A DNA stretch of 10,055 nucleotides from Desulfatirhabdium butyrativorans (GTDB lineage: Bacteria; Desulfobacterota; Desulfobacteria; Desulfobacterales; DYRK01): positions 7,434-17,488 of the forward strand of contig DYRK01000041.1 of NCBI GenBank assembly GCA_020718785.1, written 5' to 3'. This document shows positions 7,601 through 10,055 of this stretch, piece by piece. The notes beneath the pieces are model-generated. The model was not told the DNA's origin. It searched no databases and saw nothing but the letters and a program-made list of their open reading frames with translations. Each line of letters opens with the position of its first letter. Within the stretch, counting starts at the first letter, position 1. The translations under genes were made by a program, and so were the position numbers.

Positions 7601-10055
7601 CGGTTATTCCATTGTCAATGCGGTATTGACTTTAACCGGAACCTGTTCATCGGATATAGCGGCAATTTATGTAAACGGCAGTACAGAGGGCGTGACTTAT
7701 ACTCCCGGAAGCACGACTTGGTCTTACAGCGGAGGATTGCAGTTGGGCGAGAATCCGCTGATACTCACGGCACGGGATGCGGTAGGCAATGAAAGTATTC
7801 CGAATACGGCAGTCATCCGTTACTATCCGGATGATAAAAAAGCTCCGAATTCCAAAGCCCTGTCTCCGGCTTATGCAAACGCCGAAATTTCTGTGACATG
7901 GAAGTCCCAAGACGATATATCGGGCGCGAATTCGACTGTTCTCTGGTATAAAAAAGGGACAGAAGGACTATGGGCAGATACGGGTCTGCCTGCTCAGTCC
8001 GGTGACAGCGGAATTTTTGTCTATATCCCTGTTGAGGGAGACGGTATTTACTATTTTGCCACTCGTTCTACTGATAATGCCGGGCATGTCGAAGCCGAAC
8101 CTAAAGGAGAGGGTGGCAGCACTACGGTTTATGATACGGCACCGCCTGAGCCTCCGGTAATTACTACCAATGCGGGCAAGGATTTTGCGACAAGTGATAC
8201 TAATGTCACGCTCACGGGAACCTGCGGATCAGATATTGCCAAGATTGCGGTGAACAGTTCTCAGGACGGCGTGAGTCATGCCCAGGGGGAGACCGTGTGG
8301 TCATACGCCGGGACATTGCAATCAGGCATCAACCGCTTCACCGTGACTGCAAAAGATATGTCCGGGAATATGAGCGTCGGCGCAGTCATACGCGTTCATG
8401 TCGGGCTTCCGGGTCAGGTCACAATTACGACAAACTCGGGTGAAGATTTTGTCGCCGAGGAATCTTCTGTAGTATTGGAAGGAACCTGCGTGGCAGAGAC
8501 AGCTTCGATTTCTGTAAACGGTTCGATTTACGGACTTGTTTATACACCCGGAGAGACATTGTGGCGATATGCGACTACAGTAATGCCCGGTTCCAATCTC
8601 TTTACTGTCAGAGCAAAAGATCAAGCCGGAAATGTGACCGAAGATTCTGTTCGGGTCAGTTATGTGCCTACAGGCGAGGCAGCGATTACGTTGGAATGGG
8701 AACCGGTCACGGAACCCTCTCTTGATTATTATGTGGTTTACTGGGGCGCAAGTTCGAGAAACTATACACATAATAGTGATAAAGTCGCCAAAGAGGAGGT
8801 GTCCTACACGGTTACGAATCTGTCCGAGGGAGCGATTTACTATTTTGCTGCCAAAGCTTTTTATACAGACGGAAGGGTCAGCGACTACTCGAATGAAGCG
8901 GCAATTCCGGCGATTACGTCTCCGGACAGCGGATTCGAAAGCAATGACAGCAATTATAAGTCTTTCATGCTTTCAGGGACATCTGCGGAATCTGCGCTTG
9001 TCGAAATTTTCGCAGGCGATACATTGATCGGAAATACCCAAGCCTTTGCTGATGCGACATGGGAGAAATCCCTTGATTTCACGGCAATAGAACCGGGTGA
9101 AATTCAGTTGACCGTGAAATCCACCGGTGCGACTTCCCTGCCGGTAATCGGAACTTATACCCGGACAATTGAACCGGCCGATACACAGGCTCCGGAATCT
9201 CTTGCAGAATCTCCGGCTTATGCCAAAGAGACATTCAATATCAGTTGGTCCGCAACAGATGATCTGTCGGGACTTGCCCTGACTCGGCTCCGGTATAAAA
9301 AAGGCGAGGACGGAGTATGGGCAGATACGGGACTTCCGGCGCAGGAAGGAACTGAAGGGATATTCACTTATACGCCTGCGGAAGGAGACGGGCTTTACTG
9401 CTTTGCTACCCGCTCTGCAGACGCTGATGGAAATGTGGAACCCGAACCTGTAGGCGACGGAGATACGAAAACCCTTTATGATACTCAGCCGCCGGATGCC
9501 CCGCTTATTACTAATGACGGGGGCGAGGATTATATCACTGATACCGTATCTGTAACTATAGAAGGAACCTGTGATACGGATACGGCGATGATTCTTATCA
9601 ACGAAGTATCAGACCGGATAAGTTATACTACAGGCGAAACAGTTTGGAGTTATGACACCGAGTTGAAGCCCGGAATCAATGAATTCCGTATCAAAGCTCA
9701 GGATGCTTCGGGAAATATGAGCGAAGAATCTATGATCCGGATTACTTACGAACCGGACACCCTTCCGCCGAGTTCGGATGCAGTATCGCCGTCTCATGCA
9801 AATAGGGATTTTCCCGTTGAATGGACAGCTTCGGATACGGGATTGGGTATAGCTTCGGTCAGTCTCTGGTATAAAAAAGGAAGCAAGGGAACATGGGCAG
9901 ATACAGGATTTCCGCCGCAGACAGGCGAAAGCGGAACCTTTGTCTATAAGCCTACAGGCGGAGATGATACCTATTACTTTGCAACACTTGCGGTTGACCA
10001 TGCCGGGAATGCCGAAGCACAGCCTTCGGATGAAGGAGATACTCAGACGGTTTAT
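1560..10055 (+). CDS. Giant secreted multi-domain Ig/FN3-like repeat protein, 3' end outside window
   Basis: From ATG 1560 I read 2832 consecutive sense codons to the window edge in one frame, with no stop and no frameshift. Residues 1-33 form a Sec signal peptide: Lys-containing N-region, hydrophobic core around residues 15-29, probable cleavage after VCA (31-33). The rest is 30 modules of four kinds. Type 1 (14 copies, about 90 aa) has 'GTC', then Y-V-N-G-S, 'YTPGQT-WSYTGTLQ-G-N-F' and D-AGN-S. Type 2 (10 copies) has WTASD, LWYKK, TGL-AQ-GT and YYFATRSTDNAGN. Type 3 (3 copies) is FN3-like with Y-VYWG and YSNEAAIPA. Type 4 (3 copies) has GTSAE, VEIFAGDTL and KSTGA. 'DT-PP' linkers join many modules. 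No catalytic, anchoring, dockerin or secretion domain is seen. I infer an extended surface or extracellular adhesin-like protein; the C-terminus, which would show how it is attached, is missing. Confidence 0.93.
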   Translation, partial: MKITLNSIKSFWKTAYYAIVLCCILFAGADVCALTPAQPLVTTDSGKDFTSSESSVKLEGTAEGLIAAVYVNSSKNGVTFSPSISGGTSLWSYTGTLQPGANAFRIVAEDLTGQKSAETLITVTYEPPVPLNPPVVTTNGGQNFTTAEASVKLDGTCTAVAAIYVNGSEDGVSYTAGQTAWSYSGTLQPGANAFKIVAEDSAGKKSAETLITVTYEPPVPLNPPVVTTNGGQNFTTAEASVKLDGTCTAVAAIYVNGSEDGVSYTAGQTAWSYSGTLQPGANAFKIVAEDSAGKKSAETSITVTYEPPVPLNPPVVTTNGGQNFTTAEASVKLDGTCTAVAAIYVNGSEDGVSYTAGQTAWSYSGTLQPGANAFKIVAEDSAGKKSAETLITVTYQPPDTEPPVSGAIAVPAYGNSDISITWTASDNQSGVAAVELWYKKGDSGTWANTGIPAQTGTGGSFTYKPVSGDTYYFATRSKDNAGNSEAVPSGSGDTATVFDTLPPDSPLIDKDYKESDPVTLSGTCAADTVEIRVNNATAGVTYTPGQTAWSYTGSVQPGDNLFNVTALDVAGNTSLPNSVTVSYQLPETDTAPPESVAAAPASANGPVSINWTASDSHSGVASTRLLYKKEGGKYENTGLQAQEGTAGTFVYTPAQGDGTYYFATRSTDNAGNAEAMPAGDGDSHTVVDTTPPAAPVITANSGNNYSAAESSLTLTGTCAADSVEIQINSNSTGVAYTAGQTDWTYTGTLQQGANVFTVVAKDAAGNVSLSASITITYEPPQPQSVSIAVEWEPVTVAELDHYVVYWGTASRAYTSESGTIAKTASSYSVNNLIEDQIYYLAVKAFYTDGSSSEYSNEAAIPAITFPKEGFHIEGTDAGNYKLTGTAAELSQVDIFSGEILLGTATANGYQQGATWSKTVDFTPLSGGALSLTAKSTGAASKAVTGNYEPATADITPPESKASAPAYGKGVLSIQWTASDSGGVVASTELWYKKGTDGKWANTGLSAQEGMSGTFAYTPGEKDGTYYFAARSTDNAGNIEAEPSGSGDSSTVYDTTPPIAPVITSNSGRDYSTGDSSAALTGTCSADTVAVYINGSADGVSYTPGQTSWSYTADLVPKENSFKVSAQDAAGNISAENVIRVYYEETPTQVSITLSWDPVNDPNFDHYMLYWGTQTRAYPFNSDDNPEEVVRLGATSYTVKYLLNRTVYYFAVRAVYTDGQISGFSNEAAIPAISNPQNGFYADENTSAAFPVSGTSAEYADVEFFAGDTLVGKAKASGAAAGSKWSGTADFSSIPLGTVTLRAKSTGAESEQIVGTYDTASFDDIPPESQAVAPETASGYIPVTWTASDNRSVAAVELWYKKETAGRVVSVWTDTGLPAQPGTEGTFIYTPSEGDGTYYFATLAEDAAGNEESLPEENGYVLTVYDTESPDSPVIADDYSVSDNSVTLSGTCSADALAVYVNGSAIGVSYIPGETSWTYSGTLQEGSNTFAVTAKDKAGNISSETSVQIPYQSAPDTVPPDSTATAPRYGNAALNIAWTASDDRSGVSSTKLLYKKDAGVWTNTGLSGQSGTAGTFVYTPADGDGIYYFATRSTDKAGNAEASPKGQGDSQTAFDTVPPDAPVIVSPVNGHWTDDYEIILTGTCPADTAEIYVSGSADGVTYIPGETSWHYIGILLAGDNVIEVIAKDAAGNASPETSVNVYFDPPPDTDPPMSEVTSLTYKNGSFAAEWAASDYIAGVASTTLWYKKGSDGIWADTGLSAMKGTKGIFVYKPDSDENGVMYYFATRSQDNRRNLEAEPLGDGDAAMFYDTVAPAAPTITTNAGRDYSTTDYRLTLKGISPSDAAVIYVNGSIKGVSYTEGAASWTYTGTLVSGGNRFDVTAGDKGGNISSAASVRIDYDSPQQDITPPSSSASVSDNSVAAILISWTAYDYESGIASTRLWYKKEGSGLWADTGLEAQSGVSGEFAYTPKEGGGIYYFAAQSTDNAGNTEAAPAGNGDDSTAYDETPPDPPISGGYSIVNAVLTLTGTCSSDIAAIYVNGSTEGVTYTPGSTTWSYSGGLQLGENPLILTARDAVGNESIPNTAVIRYYPDDKKAPNSKALSPAYANAEISVTWKSQDDISGANSTVLWYKKGTEGLWADTGLPAQSGDSGIFVYIPVEGDGIYYFATRSTDNAGHVEAEPKGEGGSTTVYDTAPPEPPVITTNAGKDFATSDTNVTLTGTCGSDIAKIAVNSSQDGVSHAQGETVWSYAGTLQSGINRFTVTAKDMSGNMSVGAVIRVHVGLPGQVTITTNSGEDFVAEESSVVLEGTCVAETASISVNGSIYGLVYTPGETLWRYATTVMPGSNLFTVRAKDQAGNVTEDSVRVSYVPTGEAAITLEWEPVTEPSLDYYVVYWGASSRNYTHNSDKVAKEEVSYTVTNLSEGAIYYFAAKAFYTDGRVSDYSNEAAIPAITSPDSGFESNDSNYKSFMLSGTSAESALVEIFAGDTLIGNTQAFADATWEKSLDFTAIEPGEIQLTVKSTGATSLPVIGTYTRTIEPADTQAPESLAESPAYAKETFNISWSATDDLSGLALTRLRYKKGEDGVWADTGLPAQEGTEGIFTYTPAEGDGLYCFATRSADADGNVEPEPVGDGDTKTLYDTQPPDAPLITNDGGEDYITDTVSVTIEGTCDTDTAMILINEVSDRISYTTGETVWSYDTELKPGINEFRIKAQDASGNMSEESMIRITYEPDTLPPSSDAVSPSHANRDFPVEWTASDTGLGIASVSLWYKKGSKGTWADTGFPPQTGESGTFVYKPTGGDDTYYFATLAVDHAGNAEAQPSDEGDTQTVY
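1659..1931 (+). repeat. First type-1 Ig-like module, diverged founder copy
   Basis: Residues 34-124 follow the type-1 pattern but differ from the next three copies at many positions. The conserved Cys is replaced (EGTAEG instead of GTC). Its last codons (AGT GCC GAA ACC, then ACT GTT ACT) resemble the tail of the last copy of the tandem triplet more than those of the two copies between. That suggests the triplet grew from neighbouring modules of this kind. Confidence 0.8.
1932..2741 (+). repeat. Three near-identical 270-bp tandem repeats (type-1 modules)
   Basis: Units 1932-2201, 2202-2471 and 2472-2741 each encode 90 residues. A 188-base core (1980-2167, 2250-2437, 2520-2707) is identical in all three. 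Units one and two differ at 6 bases and units two and three at 8. Apart from one change at the GGA/GGG codon near the start, all lie in the last 34 bases of the unit, and nearly all are synonymous. The only protein difference is Leu or Ser in the AET-ITVT segment. This indicates recent amplification or gene conversion. Such repeats are prone to copy-number change and assembly collapse. Confidence 0.95.
2742..3899 (+). repeat. Alternating type-2/type-1 modules, block 1
   Basis: This block has four modules: type 2 (2742-3059), type 1 (3060-3320), type 2 (3321-3626) and type 1 (3627-3899). The type-2 modules show the WTASD, YKK and YYFATRS landmarks, and the type-1 modules the GTC-AD and YTG landmarks. 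Each module is clearly diverged from its homologues elsewhere, unlike the tandem triplet before it. Confidence 0.85.
3900..4406 (+). repeat. FN3-like plus Ig-like cassette, copy 1
   Basis: Residues 781-862 are FN3-like: Trp in VEWEP, then HYVVYWGTASRAY, a YYLAVKAFYTDG strand and the end YSNEAAIPA. Residues 863-949 form a type-4 Ig-like module with LTGTAAE, VDIFSGEILLG, ATWSKTVDF and AKSTGA. The pair sits after a type-1 and before a type-2 module. Confidence 0.8.
4407..4991 (+). repeat. Type-2/type-1 pair between cassettes 1 and 2
   Basis: The type-2 module (4407-4721) has the landmarks ELWYKKGTDGKWANTGL and YYFAARSTDNAGN. The type-1 module (4722-4991) has ALTGTCSAD and YTPGQTSWSYT. It is a single alternation unit bounded on both sides by FN3-like cassettes. 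Confidence 0.8.
4992..5510 (+). repeat. FN3-like plus Ig-like cassette, copy 2
   Basis: The FN3-like part (4992-5252) shows LSWDPVNDPNFDHYMLYWG and YYFAVRAVYTDG, and ends FSNEAAIPA. It is slightly longer than copy 1 owing to an acidic loop (SDDNPEE). The type-4 part (5253-5510) has VSGTSAE, VEFFAGDTLVG and AKSTGAES. It is diverged from copies 1 and 3, so not a recent duplicate. Confidence 0.8.
5511..8675 (+). repeat. Long alternating type-2/type-1 array ending in a type-1 doublet
   Basis: Modules in order: type 2 (5511-5837), 1 (5838-6101), 2 (6102-6404), 1 (6405-6677), 2 (6678-6989), 1 (6990-7268), 2 (7269-7574), 1 (7575-7829), 2 (7830-8138), 1 (8139-8408) and 1 (8409-8675). Oddities: the first type-2 module carries an extra RVVSV loop, the module at 6678 has NRRN where others have NAGN, and the type-1 module at 6990 has KGISPSD in place of GTC-AD. 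The last two type-1 modules are adjacent with no type-2 module between them. Confidence 0.85.
8676..9176 (+). repeat. FN3-like plus Ig-like cassette, copy 3
   Basis: The FN3-like part (8676-8912) reads LEWEPVTEPSLDYYVVYWG, then YYFAAKAFYTDG and YSNEAAIPA, closer to copy 1 than to copy 2. The type-4 part (8913-9176) has LSGTSAES, VEIFAGDTLIG and VKSTGA. Again it lies after a type-1 and before a type-2 module. Confidence 0.8.
9177..10055 (+). repeat. Type-2/type-1/type-2 modules running to the window edge
   Basis: Type 2 (9177-9485) has Cys in YCFATRS where the others have Tyr. It is followed by type 1 (9486-9755) with EGTCDTDT and type 2 (9756-10055), which is nearly complete and ends in DTQTVY exactly at the edge. 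The expected next residues would be the Asp-Thr linker, so the array most likely continues. Confidence 0.85.

Noticed and set aside
2868..9902. Recurring TATAAAAAAG within type-2 modules, resembling a -10 element or a slippery site
   Set aside because: It simply encodes the conserved Tyr-Lys-Lys. The zero-frame phasing (TAT AAA AAA G) does not fit the classical A-AAA-AAG shift heptamer, and the frame continues uninterrupted after each occurrence.

Overview
The window reads as part of a bacterial chromosome with fairly balanced base composition and strong Shine-Dalgarno sites. It has two parts: a short housekeeping-type end on the minus strand, and one enormous plus-strand gene that fills positions 1560 to the right edge and runs out of the window. 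The Sec signal peptide, together with long chains of Ig-like and fibronectin type III-like modules joined by 'DT-PP' linkers, suggests a Gram-negative environmental bacterium. I think first of Desulfobacterota-type genomes, where similar modules are common, but Planctomycetes or Lentisphaerae are not excluded. No marker gene settles the taxonomy.

Left part (1-785, minus strand). A complete aspartate/glutamate racemase-family gene (87-785) carries both catalytic cysteines. It is followed, after a perfect inverted repeat and a 74-base gap, by the first four codons of another minus-strand gene with an ideal AGGAGG site. The two may be co-transcribed.

Intergenic part (786-1559). This stretch separates the racemase from the divergently transcribed giant gene. 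It holds a decayed transposase fragment on the minus strand (976-1164), a 93-bp palindromic MITE-like element (1154-1246) touching the point where transposase homology stops, a good sigma-70-type plus-strand promoter (TTGACT, 17-base spacer, TATATT; 1349-1377), and a predicted leader of about 175 nt with three nested or successive inverted repeats ending beside the ribosome binding site.

Right part (1560-10055). I translated the frame from ATG 1560 to the window end: 2832 consecutive sense codons without a stop. The product has a signal peptide and then 30 beta-sandwich-like modules of four kinds: type 1 (about 90 aa, Ig-like, 14 copies), type 2 (about 100-110 aa, with a 'LWYKK ... YYFATRS' signature, 10 copies), type 3 (about 80-87 aa, FN3-like, 3 copies) and type 4 (about 86-88 aa, Ig-like, 3 copies). 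Their order is 1 1 1 1 2 1 2 1 3 4 2 1 3 4 2 1 2 1 2 1 2 1 2 1 1 3 4 2 1 2. The second to fourth modules are nearly identical 270-bp tandem repeats and look recently amplified. No enzyme, anchor or secretion domain is visible; any such region lies beyond the right edge. The most economical reading is a giant secreted or surface-exposed, adhesin-like filament.
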